From NCBI GenBank assembly GCA_029216955.1, contig JANAVB010015600.1:29348778-29412777 (forward strand): DNA of 64,000 bases. The letters are read 5' to 3'. The notes under the pieces were generated by a model. It searched no databases and was not told the DNA's origin. It worked only from the letters and a program-made list of their open reading frames with translations. Every line of letters begins with the position of its first letter. Position 1 is the first letter of the stretch. Origin of the DNA: Iris pallida (taxonomy: Eukaryota; Streptophyta; Magnoliopsida; Asparagales; Iridaceae). This document shows positions 44,452-54,557 of this stretch, one piece after another. Made by a program: the position numbers and the translations under genes.

Positions 44452-44928
44452 GGCTGTGTTTGGTAGGAAGGATAGAAAAGTGGAAGGAAGGAAAAAGAGT
44501 AGGATTTATTTTTCTTCCTTATGGAAAGGAAAACTCATTTCCTTCCTTTGTGTTTGGTAGCAAGGATGAAAAAGATAAGTGATACATTTTTCTTTGTTTG
44601 TTATGGAAGAAAAAGTGGAAGGAAAAAGTTAAAAAAATATATGGTTACCAATTCTATCCTCAATTAATATCATTTATTTACCATTTGCCTTCATGAATAA
44701 TTTTTAAATAATACATTCATATGTGGGTATAATTGTTAATTACTACAAGCATCCACTTTTCCTTCCACTTTTGCGGGAATTGGATTTCTTAGGTTATGAG
44801 GGAAAAGTAATCCCTCCACTTTTCCATCCTTCATATTTTCCTTCCATACCAAAAAAAAAAAAAAAATGAATCTTTTTCTCCACTTTTCCCTCCTCTATTT
44901 TCACTTTTCTCTCCTACCAAACACACCC
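44452..44928. mobile_element. Tourist-like (PIF/Harbinger) MITE, 477 bp
   Basis: GGCTGTGTTTGGTAGGA at the left pairs with TCCTACCAAACACACCC at the right. The target duplication is TTA (44449-44451 and 44929-44931). The interior is GGAAGG/CCTTCC-rich and non-coding. Confidence 0.92.
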
Positions 44929-44931
44929 TTA

Positions 44932-45352
44932 CACGGAATCTCAACTATAAAATCAATCCCTATAATAAATTATCTTTCTTATATTCTCTCTATTCTTATT
45001 ACATTGTTGGATTGCTGGCAAAAAAATTCGTGCACACTTCGTCCAAATCGAATGTCTGGGTGCATGTGCATATATCGATGGCCTGATGATATCGAAATTT
45101 AGGAAACGAACATGGTGTCGGACCTTGGAGGAAACCAGCACCTGTTGGCGTCCTGCTAGAGGATGGTGCAGTTCCTTTAAGGACAACAACTTACTCATTT
45201 CACTACAATGCCATGTTCTTTACAATTATTTCTCTTTATTACATTACATTACATTTATTACAACACCTAGCAAGAATAACCGAACCATAATAATTCAACA
45301 ATAACTTTACTATCTTGTATATCCCCTCTTGTCATTATTATTATACAATAAC
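44932..45352. other. Spacer between two Tourist MITEs
   Basis: No recognisable gene. A GC-richer patch at 45050-45180 has open frames on both strands without a known domain. Confidence 0.45.
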
Positions 45353-45355
45353 TTA

Positions 45356-45764
45356 GGCCTCCTTTGGTTCACGGAAAGGAAATGAATTCCCTTGTATTTT
45401 CCATGGGAATGAAAAAGTAGGATTCCTGTCACATTTCCTTTTCCTTGTTTGGTAAAACAAGGAAACTAACTAGGAAAGGAAAGCAAAATATAACAATGTT
45501 CCAATAATATCCTTACATTTTAAAATAAAAATAGTATTGTAAAAAATAACATTAATGGTAAAATAAGCAATGACACATGGTTACTTTTGTAATAAATGTT
45601 GAAAAAGAAGGAGGGAAAATCAATCCCATGGGTCTTGAGTGGAACCATATTCCCACCAATTTTTCCCCTTGTCGGGAAATGATTCCCAAGTTTGTGGCTA
45701 CCAAACAAAGGAAAGAAACAACTTTCCTTTCTCGGTTCCTTAAATCGGTGAACCAAACGAGACC
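45356..45764. mobile_element. Second Tourist-like MITE, 409 bp
   Basis: GGCCTCCTTTGGTTCAC at the left pairs with GTGAACCAAACGAGACC at the right, with TTA on both sides (45353-45355 and 45765-45767). The interior GGAAAGGAAA and TTTCCTTT stretches also pair. It is a different subfamily from the one at 44452. Confidence 0.92.
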
Positions 45765-45767
45765 TTA

Positions 45768-46590
45768 GTAGGCCTTAGTATTTGTCTTAATTCTTCTTCA
45801 ATTTTGTTGTCTTGATTTTTGCATTAAGTGTTGCCTTAATTACTAATTTGAATATTATCTTAAAAAGAGTTTGTCTTAGTTGAGACATAAGTCGTAATAA
45901 CTTGTTTGGTTTTCGTTCGGTTTCAGAATAATTTACGTATTCCACTATGTTTGTAGAAAGTGTATTATTATATATAAACCCATATTCTTTTTACTATTTT
46001 CATAAAATATCTTTTGCAAATTGCACTCATCTTTTAGGAATACTTACATTTGTTTTATAACTCTTTTCGAAAAGTATGTTAGCTTTTTGAATTTCCAACA
46101 ATTGAATATCAATATAGATCTTCGAGATTTCTTAATTAGATAAGTTTCAACACATTTTGTCTATTTTAGAAAACTTATTTTATCTACTTAGGAAAGCAAA
46201 ATTCTAAGAATCCAAAGGAACTAGTAGGTTTTATATTATTATGATTACAAAAGTATTCTTTTGAAACCTACTTGTTATGAACTTTTCTATAACTTCTATT
46301 TCTAAGAATACTATTTTGGAAAATCTACTTGTTAGAAAAATCCATTTAATAACTTATTTTCGTAAGAAAAATATTCCCTAAAATCAAAATGAATATGTTT
46401 TCTATTTTGATCTTTTGGTTGTTATTTTTCATAAACACGTACAATTGCAACTTCTTTGCTAGTACGTTTAAATGAACTTGTTCTTAATACAACATTGGTT
46501 GCTATTAATCTATTATTCTAAACTTATATTATGTTAACCTGCAGTTTATTATAACTTTTTCAATGTCTCCTAACACCAACGATGGATCAT
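45768..46590. other. AT-rich spacer upstream of a copia gag remnant
   Basis: No gene. It may contain a decayed LTR or leader of the retroelement that follows, but no LTR pair or primer-binding site was found. Confidence 0.4.
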
Positions 46591-46599
46591 CCGGAATCA

Positions 46600-47782
46600 A
46601 ACATGAGAAATCGACATTAATGGATTTAAACGTTGGCAAGCCCAAGTGGAGTATTACTTAATAACTTGGGTTTTTTATCAGCGATTTTCGATCCGAGTAT
46701 GGTCGATACAATCAGGTTTGCTTCCACTTCCCCCACTCTTGCATCTACAACCTTTAGAACCAGAGCTTTCGTTAGAAGACCTACAAATAGAAATCAGGCT
46801 GAGATTGAAGACCATTGTAGGAATAGAATATGTAGTGCTTTATCTGATAACCTTTATGAAGTGATTCTAGAATATCCCACTGCCAAGAAGTTATGGAAAG
46901 CATTAGACGTTCGCTACAACCTGGATAATGCAGGAATTGAGCACTTCACTGTGTCCAACCTCCGGAAATTCAAAGTAGATGCTTCAAAATCTTTGAACCC
47001 TCATCTACATCACCTAGACGAAATGTTTGCTAAGATTAGGACAGATGGATCTATCCTTGTAGAAAACTATCTAGTATCCGCCTTAGTAGACGTCCTTCCT
47101 GAATCCTGGTATGTATTATGTCACAAGTACATAAACTCTTCAAAGTTTACCTATTTAGAAGTCTATAACTCTATTTGGATTACCAAAAAAGAGAAAAAGA
47201 TATCCAAATACTTCACCTCTAGGGTAAACCTCATTAAAACCAAAACTCGTAACCCTCATTTGAAACCTAACGGCAAAAGTTTTAAGAAAACAAACCATTA
47301 GGATCACTAAGACCAAAAGCCAAAACCATCACCATCATACAATACCAATTCCATAATCATCACCCTAACCAACACCATCAACCAAGCCATCCTCCAAACC
47401 ATCCCAAGCCTAAACAGGGAAAGTGGTACTATGTATGTGGTTGTACTAATTATATGGTGACCATGTGCTTCTACAAGAAGACGAAAGCAATCGGAGATGG
47501 ACGGTCTTCTGGATGTCCACAAGTGAATATGAATATATGATCGAGGACATGTTGATCTCAAGATGACATCCGGAAAGACGCTCCCCTTGAATGATGTATT
47601 ATTCATGTCGGACGTCCGCAGGAATCTTGTTTCTGGATCCTTGTTGCCGCAGAAAGGATTTAAGATAATTGTGGAGTCTAAAAAAATAGTAATTACCAAG
47701 AATGATATGTTAATTGGTAATGATATGTTTCTAGCGGGCTGTTTAAGCCAAATGTTATTGATTTTGAAACAGAAAATTTAAA
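46600..47782 (+). pseudogene. Copia gag and protease-region remnant
   Basis: 46633-47301 is one open frame of 222 codons with the UBN2-type gag signature: LYEVILEYPTAKKLWKALDV, then HFTVSNLRKFKVD, IRTDGSILVENYLVSALVDVLPESW, and a Lys-rich tail. Family gag proteins start about 60 residues earlier. The sequence before 46633 (TCCTAACACCAACGATGG…) may be that start, out of frame. After a broken stretch (47302-47560) a second piece reads MTSGKTLPLNDVLFMSDVRRNLVSGSLLPQ…, the segment after the protease active site. The zinc knuckle and the catalytic DSG are not recognisable. Integrase and RT are absent, so this is a truncated relic. Confidence 0.82.
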
Positions 47783-48600
47783 AAGATAGGCAATGTGTGG
47801 CCAATGCTTTTGGCGTATGCACTCATATCGCCAATAGCAATGGCGACATGAATGCAAATATTTTTTTTCCAAGAGAACAATTTGTTAACAATAAGCCCAA
47901 GTCTAAGAATTCTGGAGATATGGCTGCTACTGTCCCCAAGTCTATTGGCGAGTTCATTTGCTATTGTTAACAATGTTAACAAATGTTGCAGGTAGTTGGA
48001 AGTAAAATTTCTGACTATCTTTATTTTTCCTTCTTTAATTGTACTCACATCGCCAAACACACTGGTGATACGGCTGCTAGTGACCCCAAGTCGCCATTCC
48101 CAATGGTTCTTTCAATGTAAATTAAAAAAAAAATCATCATTAAAAGCCCAAGACGCCATTGAGAATGGCACCCAAAAAATTCCAGATTTTTTTTTCTTTG
48201 CATTCATGTCGCCAATAACATTGGCGACTCATTATCTGTTTTGAATTTTAGCAAACTAAATATCTTATTTGTTATTTAATTATATTTTAATATTTTAAAA
48301 AAAAAATCTGATTTTGAAATTTCTAACAGAACACATCAAAATAGGTGCTGTGTCCCTGTCACCATGTCCTTGCTCTGCTGTGCGTATCGGTTCCGTGGAA
48401 GTATGAAACGTAGGATTTAGGTAGCATTTGTTTAGGAATGCAACAAGTCCCATATGAAATCGCATTCCTATGAATGTGATGCTTAAACATCGAAATGATT
48501 TACTCGCGTGTGTGCATTTTAGGTTCGAAATCCAAACTTTCAAAAAAAAAAAATTCCAATCGCAATTCCGCATAGGCAACCCTAACCCTAATCAAACAAA
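47783..48600. other. Spacer with ATCGCCAAT…ATTGGCGA inverted motifs
   Basis: Short dyads such as TCGCCAATAGCAATGGCGA (47828), TCGCCAAACACACTGGTGA (48050) and TCGCCAATAACATTGGCGA (48209) recur, with CCCCAAGTC blocks between them. This may be the remains of a transposon with subterminal repeats. No gene was found. Confidence 0.5.
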
Positions 48601-48609
48601 AAAAGAGTA

Positions 48610-49065
48610 AAGAAATTACTGCATCGGATCTTCTCGAAGAAGATTCCGGATCCGGCAGTGGGGATCTCGGACACGGCGTCCCCTACGGAGGCGTCGTCGT
48701 CCACAGCGAGCTCCTCGAACGCCTCCCGCCAGAATCTCGGCAGTCCGGCCCGCGCTCCGTCCGCGTTACAGATCCCACGTCTGCTCCACGAACCTCTCCC
48801 TCTCCTCCGCCTCCTGAAAGAAGCAGCTATGTCAGTTTCGGGGGGACAGTGTCGTATCAGACACGTGAGATCGTACCAGGATGTCAAGATCGGGATGGTG
48901 GAGGGGCGTGTCGGTTTCGGTGGAGGAGGAGGATTTGACGGTGGCGGTGGTGGCGGTGAGAAGGGAGTAGACAGCGAAGAGGAGGATGGCGATGGCGGCG
49001 ATGGCGGCGGCTGCGTTGGCGGTGGGAGGAATTGTCGGTAGCGGATCGGACTCCTCCATGTTCAA
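48610..49065 (-). pseudogene. Possible two-exon host gene fragment, membrane-anchored N-terminus
   Basis: Exon 1 (49065 to 48877) reads MNMEESDPLPTIPP followed by an Ala/Ile/Leu-rich hydrophobic stretch (about residues 17-38) that looks like a signal anchor, then a Ser/Thr-rich linker. A GT-AG intron of 63 bp (48876-48814), short for a plant, would join it in frame to EAEERERFVEQTWDL. There a TAA and a one-base shift occur, after which another frame reads LPRFWREAFEELAVDDDASVGDAVSEI. High GC, the good hydrophobic segment and coherent coding on both sides of the break argue for a real gene or captured exon that has decayed. I do not recognise the family. An alternative is an intact gene with a different splice pattern. 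Confidence 0.45.
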
Positions 49066-49562
49066 GTTCTACTAGAGAAATTCAATTAAGAACCCAATTA
49101 AAGATTTTGGTTATTTATAAGGGCATATCAAAAGTTGATCGGGCTAGCCAGGATTGGGACTAGCCCATGTTTTAGGGGATATTACTCGGGATATCCTATT
49201 TTCCTACTCATGGGGTTGTTCCAACCCCACACCCACTCCCTCCCCTCTCCCAAATTCCAAATTTCATTCTCATTTGTAAATTTTACTCTTTCTTCCAAAA
49301 TCAGGGTCCGTTTAGATATGTTTTCTGAAATTTCTTTCTAAAAACAGTTTTCTGAGAAGAAGTTATAAAGTTGTTTTCTGAGTGAAATAAATTTTGTTTT
49401 GCGTTTTATTACTTTCATCTGGAAAGTTATTTTAAGAATCAAAAAATAAAGATTTTGTTTGGTAAAATATTTTTAGAAAACGATTTTTTTAACTGTGTCC
49501 GCACTGTTCTGTGTCCAATTGTGTCCAACTAACAAATTTTTGTATATGACACACGTGTCCAT

Positions 49563-49741
49563 TAGGGGTGAGCAAATATCGACCGATACCGAAAAATCGA
49601 CCGAATACCGATTAAAATATTCCGAAAAATCGAACCAAAATTATGTACCGATACCGAATTGCCGAATCGACTAAAATATGGTATACTGGTAGTGGTAGCG
49701 GTTTGAGTGTAATACCATATCGAAATTACAGAACCGAACCG

Positions 49742-49788
<47 letters not shown>

Positions 49789-50355
49789 TTTGTTTAGAAT
49801 GTTGTTCGTGATTAATTTATTTTTGTTTTTGACTAGTTTATTAGAACTTAGAATGGATTTTGATGGACTTGAAGTTATGTTAAGAACGCTAAGAATTGAG
49901 TTATTGATCATTTGAGCTTATGTTTTGTGTTCTCATAGAATTTTGAAGTAAATTTTGGTTACTTAAACTTATACTAAATATTAAACTTAGTGACCGCGTT
50001 TGATCTTTTAAACTCATTTTTAAGTGTTTGAGACTTGTTACATATTGTTCTAATAATTTTGATTAATCGTTTGGTTGGTAGAGGCTTGGCTTTCAAATTT
50101 AATGCTTCCAAAAAAGCAAAAATATATATATATTATAGATTAAGAGGTTCTACAATATTAAGTGTGTTGATTCATCAAATGTTAATTGGTAAAATATCAA
50201 TACCGAACAAAAACCGACCGAATACCGATTTAACCGAAACCGAACAAACCGATTATAAATGGTACAATAATGGTATTGATTTTTTAAATACCGATTTTAA
50301 AAAATACCGAAAAGTTCGACCAAATACCGACCGATTATACCGACGCTCACCCCTA
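49563..50355. mobile_element. hAT-type MITE, 793 bp
   Basis: TAGGGGTGAGC at the left pairs with GCTCACCCCTA at the right, the typical hAT end. The flanks GTGTCCAT (49555-49562) and GTGTCCAC (50356-50363) match in 7 of 8 bases; because GTGTCCA is repeated locally, this duplication alone is weak evidence. The interior contains ACCGATACCGAA/ACCGACCGA-type motifs at both ends and a (TA)n tract (49745-49788). No transposase. Confidence 0.85.
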
Positions 50356-50520
50356 GTGTCCACCACAAATCTTTTTTGTGTCCACCACAGATATTTTTCG
50401 TGTCCACCACATATCTGACTTTTTTTTGTGTCCAGCAATTATTTTGTTTCCAGCAAATTATTTCTGTGTCCAACAATTTTTCTTGACATTTTCTTGTGTC
50501 CACCACAGCTCTCGACGAAG
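50356..50520. repeat. GTGTCCACCACA tandem repeat
   Basis: GTGTCCACCACAAATC-like units repeat about six times with small changes between 50356 and 50520. The same GTGTCCAA motif occurs left of the MITE at 49510-49560, so the array pre-dates that insertion. Confidence 0.75.
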
Positions 50521-50599
50521 AGGACTCGTCACCGCCGCCGGCTCGCTGTCAAGCGGAGGAGGACTCGTCACCACCGTCTGCTCGTAGTAGAGCGGAGGA

Positions 50600-50765
50600 T
50601 TTGTCGTCCCGAAACTCGAGCTCGAGGCGGGAGGAGCCGGAGCTCGAGGCGGCTCGAGCGCGAGGCGGGAGGAGCCGAGCTCGAGGTGGCCTGAGCTCGA
50701 GATGGGAGGATCCGAGCGCGTGGCGGCCGAGCTCGAGGCGGGAGGTGCCGAGCACATGGCGGAGG
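50600..50765. repeat. GC-rich GAGCTCGAGGCGG minisatellite
   Basis: The unit GAGCTCGAGGCGGGAGGAGC and variants repeat about seven times. It gives Arg/Ser/Gly-rich open frames on the plus strand and Pro/Ala/Ser-rich ones on the minus strand, neither with a known domain. Confidence 0.8.
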
Positions 50766-50859
50766 TTAGGAAGGCGGCGGTGGATGACGAACTTTCGTCG
50801 GATCTGAGTAGTGGCAGATGAAGCTCCTGCGGAGGTGGAGTCATGGTGAGGCGGTGGGA

Positions 50860-51525
50860 GCATAGTTTAGGAATTTTTGTGTGAGAAAGAAAGAGAAAGA
50901 GGAGAGAGAGAAGGGGTTGGGTTTGGGGGGAGGGCTCGCCACTCTCCGAAAAATATCACTCGAAAAACAAGTTTTTTTTACTCTTTGAAATCAACGTTGT
51001 AGTGTTGGTGTTGGCAAATTTTTTTTGGAAGCAACACTCCCAATAGCACACTTCCAAACACTATTTTGGTTTCTTTTGATTAAAAGTAGAATGTTACGTT
51101 TAAATGCGTAACCAAACGCTACCCTAACTTTCTTCCTCCTCTTCTTCTTCTCCTTCCTCCTCTTCTTCTTCTCCACCACTTTCCACTCCCCAAACTATAC
51201 ATCTTCTTCTTCATCTTCTTCTCCACCATTTTTCCACTCCCCAAACTATACATCTCCTTCTTCATCTTCTTCTTCACCATTTTTTCACTCTAACCCTAGT
51301 TTTCTCCTCCATCATTTTCATTAAAACCCTATTTTTCTTCTCCACAATTTTCATTCTCATCATTTTGATTCCTCACAAATAATGTATGAAAATAAACCCT
51401 AACATGTTTATTTCATTCTTTCTCACAAAAAATACATGAATGTAAACCCTAAAATGTATATTTCACTATATTATCAAGATGGAAATAAATCCTAACATAT
51501 GTTTTTTCATTCGGCCATTTCGATT
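50860..51525. other. Non-coding pyrimidine/purine-rich spacer within the TIR element
   Basis: CTTCTT-rich stretches, with CCACTCCCCAAACTATACATC occurring twice at about 51185 and 51236 and AAACCCTAACATG repeated further on. No gene was seen. Confidence 0.5.
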
Positions 51526-51529
51526 TTAG

Positions 51530-51740
51530 GACTGCTAGAAATTGTAACAGTCCTAAGATGTACTTGCTGTACAACAAGTCCCTTTTAGGACTGCCACAAT
51601 TTCTGCCAGTCCTCAATACTTCTAGGACTGCCAGAAATTGTGGCAGTCCTATTGTACAGTAAGGTCCCTTCTTGTGGCAGTCCTGATATAAAATTGCTCA
51701 ACCACCAAAAATTATGGCAGTCCTGATATAAACCAATCAA
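51530..51740. repeat. AGGACTGCC…GGCAGTCCT palindromic subterminal array
   Basis: AGGACTGCCAGAAATTGTGGCAGTCCT-like dyads and half-sites occur about seven times in 210 bp in both orientations, with ATGGCAGTCCTGATATAAA near the end. Position near the right terminus and the two-way orientation resemble transposase binding-site arrays. Confidence 0.8.
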
Positions 51741-52459
51741 TTTCTTCTAGAATTAGGGTTTCATCCATATTTTTTTCTCTTACTGAAGAAAAATTGATTA
51801 ATAGATTAATAGATTTGATAGATTTGATAACCCAATTTTTTCTACAACTAGGGTTTCATCCGTAAACTAGGATTTGGAGGAAAAAAAATATGAGAAATTA
51901 GATGAGAGCAAAAAAAAAAAACTAGGGTCTGGAGAAAAGATATTCTTCTTGTTTTCTTTCTTCTTGTTCTTGTTCTTCTTCTTGTTGTTGTTCTTCTTTC
52001 TTCTTTTTCTTGTTCTTCTTCTTGTGAAGAAGGAGAAGAGAGCAAAAAAAATAAATAAAAAGAGTTGTCTTTTATACCTAAGAATGGGATAGTCCTGAGT
52101 AAAATTTTCAGTGGCAAACTTGTAAATAAATAAAAGTTAAAAATGGGACAGCCCTGATCAACTTTTGATGTGCCCTTATAAATAATCAATTTTTTTTGGA
52201 AATTCCACACACGCAATTTGAGGTGTCCGTTTTAATATGACTAGACTAGAGAGCTTAGACACAATTAAGAATTAGTCACGCCTACTTACGTTACAAAAAA
52301 AAAACTTTAATATTGTTTTAAATATAAATTGAATAAATTTTAATTGTGATTTTTTGGGTTTTTTTTTGTGTTGTTGAGATGTTCGACGTAACGCTCGAAA
52401 CTTTACCCACGTTGTGTTTGCATGTATTTTGGGCCCACTATCTCTCCCTCCTACCGACT

Positions 52460-52570
52460 CCCACCATTTATAAATAGAATAATAATACGCCCTCGTGGCT
52501 CGATCCACTGATCTTCTACCATCCAGCCAAAGTCTTTTTGTCTCTCCTCGGTAACCACAATGATCATCGA
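52460..52570 (+). promoter_or_regulatory. Candidate promoter and first codons of an unidentified transcript
   Basis: A good TATA box (TTTATAAATAG, about 52468-52477) follows a pyrimidine-rich stretch. About 30 bp on is GATCCACTGATCTTC with a pyrimidine-rich leader, then ACAATG at 52559-52563 in a fair start context. The open frame is only about 28 codons before a stop. It may be the remaining 5' end of a host gene or the edge of an LTR; nothing downstream supports a longer product. Confidence 0.3.
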
Positions 52571-52721
52571 GTTCGACATTATGATTTGTTATAGATATGG
52601 TTTTAGAATTTTTGATATTTGTTTAGTAGAAATGACATGTATTTAGATATTGAATATATTTTAGAATTTGTTGTATGTTATAGTTAGAAGATTTTAGATT
52701 TTTTTAAGCACGTACACGTTT

Positions 52722-53195
52722 TGTTGGAATTATTCAATAATTAAGGGGCCACACATGTAAAATTAATTGTGTTTGGGCTATCTAAATAATTAAGCCAAAT
52801 TAAAGTGGTCTATTTGAAAATTGGCTTAAGGGTATAATTGTCATGGAATTAATGTGTAGATACCGGAGATAATTCTAATTTGATGAGGGGCCAAATTAGA
52901 AATATCAAAACATATAAATATATGTATTCATTAGGGTTATGGTCCATAACTTATACGGCCACCAAAAGAGAGGTTTTCTCTTTTTTCTCTTCTGCATCCC
53001 CATCAACAGAAAGAGAGGGACAAAGGATTCGGGTTCTCTTTGTTATTAAGGGTCATAGCAAGTTGGAAGATCGAACCCCATAAAAGGACGACCGCTTCAA
53101 GATCCATCAAGCCTAGCAATGGATTCAGGTATGCTTCCACAATTTATATTTGGTCTTCATCTCATGAATCAACAGGCGTTATATAATTTCTAACA
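52722..53195 (+). repeat. 5' LTR (474 bp) of copia-type retrotransposon E
   Basis: TGTTGGAATTA…TTCTAACA is followed after 2 nt by TGGTATCAGAGAC. The ends are TG…CA with imperfect inverted repeats. The sequence near 53040-53100 (CGGGTTCTCTTTG…GATCGAACCCCATAAAAGGACG) is in the R/U5-like part. No second copy is visible in the window. Confidence 0.85.
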
Positions 53196-53197
53196 AG

Positions 53198-53210
53198 TGG
53201 TATCAGAGAC
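53198..53210 (+). promoter_or_regulatory. Primer-binding site of element E
   Basis: TGGTATCAGAGAC, 2 nt inside the LTR, is complementary to the 3' end of initiator tRNA-Met apart from the last bases. Confidence 0.85.
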
Positions 53211-54557
53211 ATCATGTTTGATTTATGAGGTCGAAGTTTTTGAATCTAATTTTTTATTGTTGTTCTGGAACCCTATAATTTAATTTAGGGTTCCGATTGT
53301 TCGATCAAAGTTTTTATTTTAATGATCCGTCAAAGGAAGAACAAATTAGGTCAGCATATGCTAATTCGGATCTTGTGTAGTTGGTAAATTATATTCAGAT
53401 CTAAACATTCACATCATGCCTACAGTTTATGGAAAGATAGGGTTCAGTTATTAAAAAAAAGATATTTGGTGGCCGTATAATAATAGGATTGCTTCTAGCT
53501 ATCCTATTATACACATATGGTTAAGGCTCACCATTACAGTTGGATTCATCAGAAAGGGAGATCCATCGAGTCATTTCTTGAATCCGAATTTTAGAAGTAG
53601 GATAGTGCTATGCAAATGCAATAGTGCTGCTTTGGTATTTGAAAAGAATCCAATGGTGCTTGAGTTAGGACGTATTGAAATGTACGATATACTTCAATAT
53701 ATTTTGGTATCATAATTTTCTTCTAGATGTTATGCCAACAAATTTTTTTAATGATACTAATTAGAGTAATCCTAGAGTAATGATACTGATTGATTAACAA
53801 TTGCTTTTGTTGGTTGCTTAATTGTATCAGGTTATGATAATGTACTTCTAACAAAGTACATTTTTTAATTAAACAGATTTAGCATAAGTTGTTTTAGGCA
53901 TATTTAAGGAATCTTGATAGTATTCATAATTTTTGTACAATAATGATCTCTCAATAAGATATGGAGACATATGATGATGACGGTATAAATTTTCCATTTA
54001 TTAAATATGCATGAATATGTTTATTGCTGGACATGTGATAATATGGAATGCATACTTTAAGTCATGCAAAAGATTCACATGCTTATCATGTAGTAGATAA
54101 ATTTTTGGTGTAATTTTTATAGCTTATTTAGTGTAATCTTTTGATGCATATATTCAGTACAATATAATCTGTTGAATATTGATTATTTAAATTTAAATAT
54201 GCATGTACATAAGGTTTTGGACATGATTCAATTTTTTAAAATTTAGTCAACATTCAAATTTTTAGTGCCTTTTGTGACTAGCAATAGTCGTCTAATATTC
54301 TAAATAGACACATTGAAACAAGATGTCGCCAAAGTGACCTCTCTTGCGTAGATAGTCTATGAGGGATGTTGGATGTTCGTGTGTGTATAATCATGGGGGT
54401 ATTAGTCGACCCAAAGGAAGGTTAATACTTGGCCGAATTGCACACATACTTGTGGTGATAAATGTGTGACAATTGTAAGGTTTACATGTGAATAATAACC
54501 CGATCCAAAGATAGGCTTATTATTTGACATAAGTTATTGTCAACGTTTGATCATTAC
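53211..54557 (+). other. Untranslated internal region of element E, truncated by gypsy F
   Basis: AT-rich non-coding sequence with the motif GGGGGTATTAGTCGACCCAAAGGAAGG and its near-dyad ACCCGATCCAAAGATAGGCTTATTATTTGACA, which I take to be leader sequence of this retroelement. No gag frame is reached. The gypsy LTR begins at 54558, after ATTAC, which would be its left target duplication. Confidence 0.55.

Larger units (their letters stand above)
49111..52185. mobile_element. Putative 3.1-kb TIR element with palindromic subterminal repeats
   Basis: TTATTTATAAGGGCATATCA and the next ~15 bp at the left (49111-49146) pair with 52150-52185 at the right (…TGATGTGCCCTTATAAATAA) with one substitution and one indel over about 35 bp. 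Next to both ends are GGGCTAGCC, GGGACTAGCCC and GGGACAGCCC motifs, and the right part carries the AGGACTGCC palindrome array (51530-51740). No transposase is recognisable, and I could not find a clear target duplication, so the superfamily is open (MULE or hAT would be candidates). It contains a nested hAT MITE and a GC-rich minisatellite. Confidence 0.6.
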
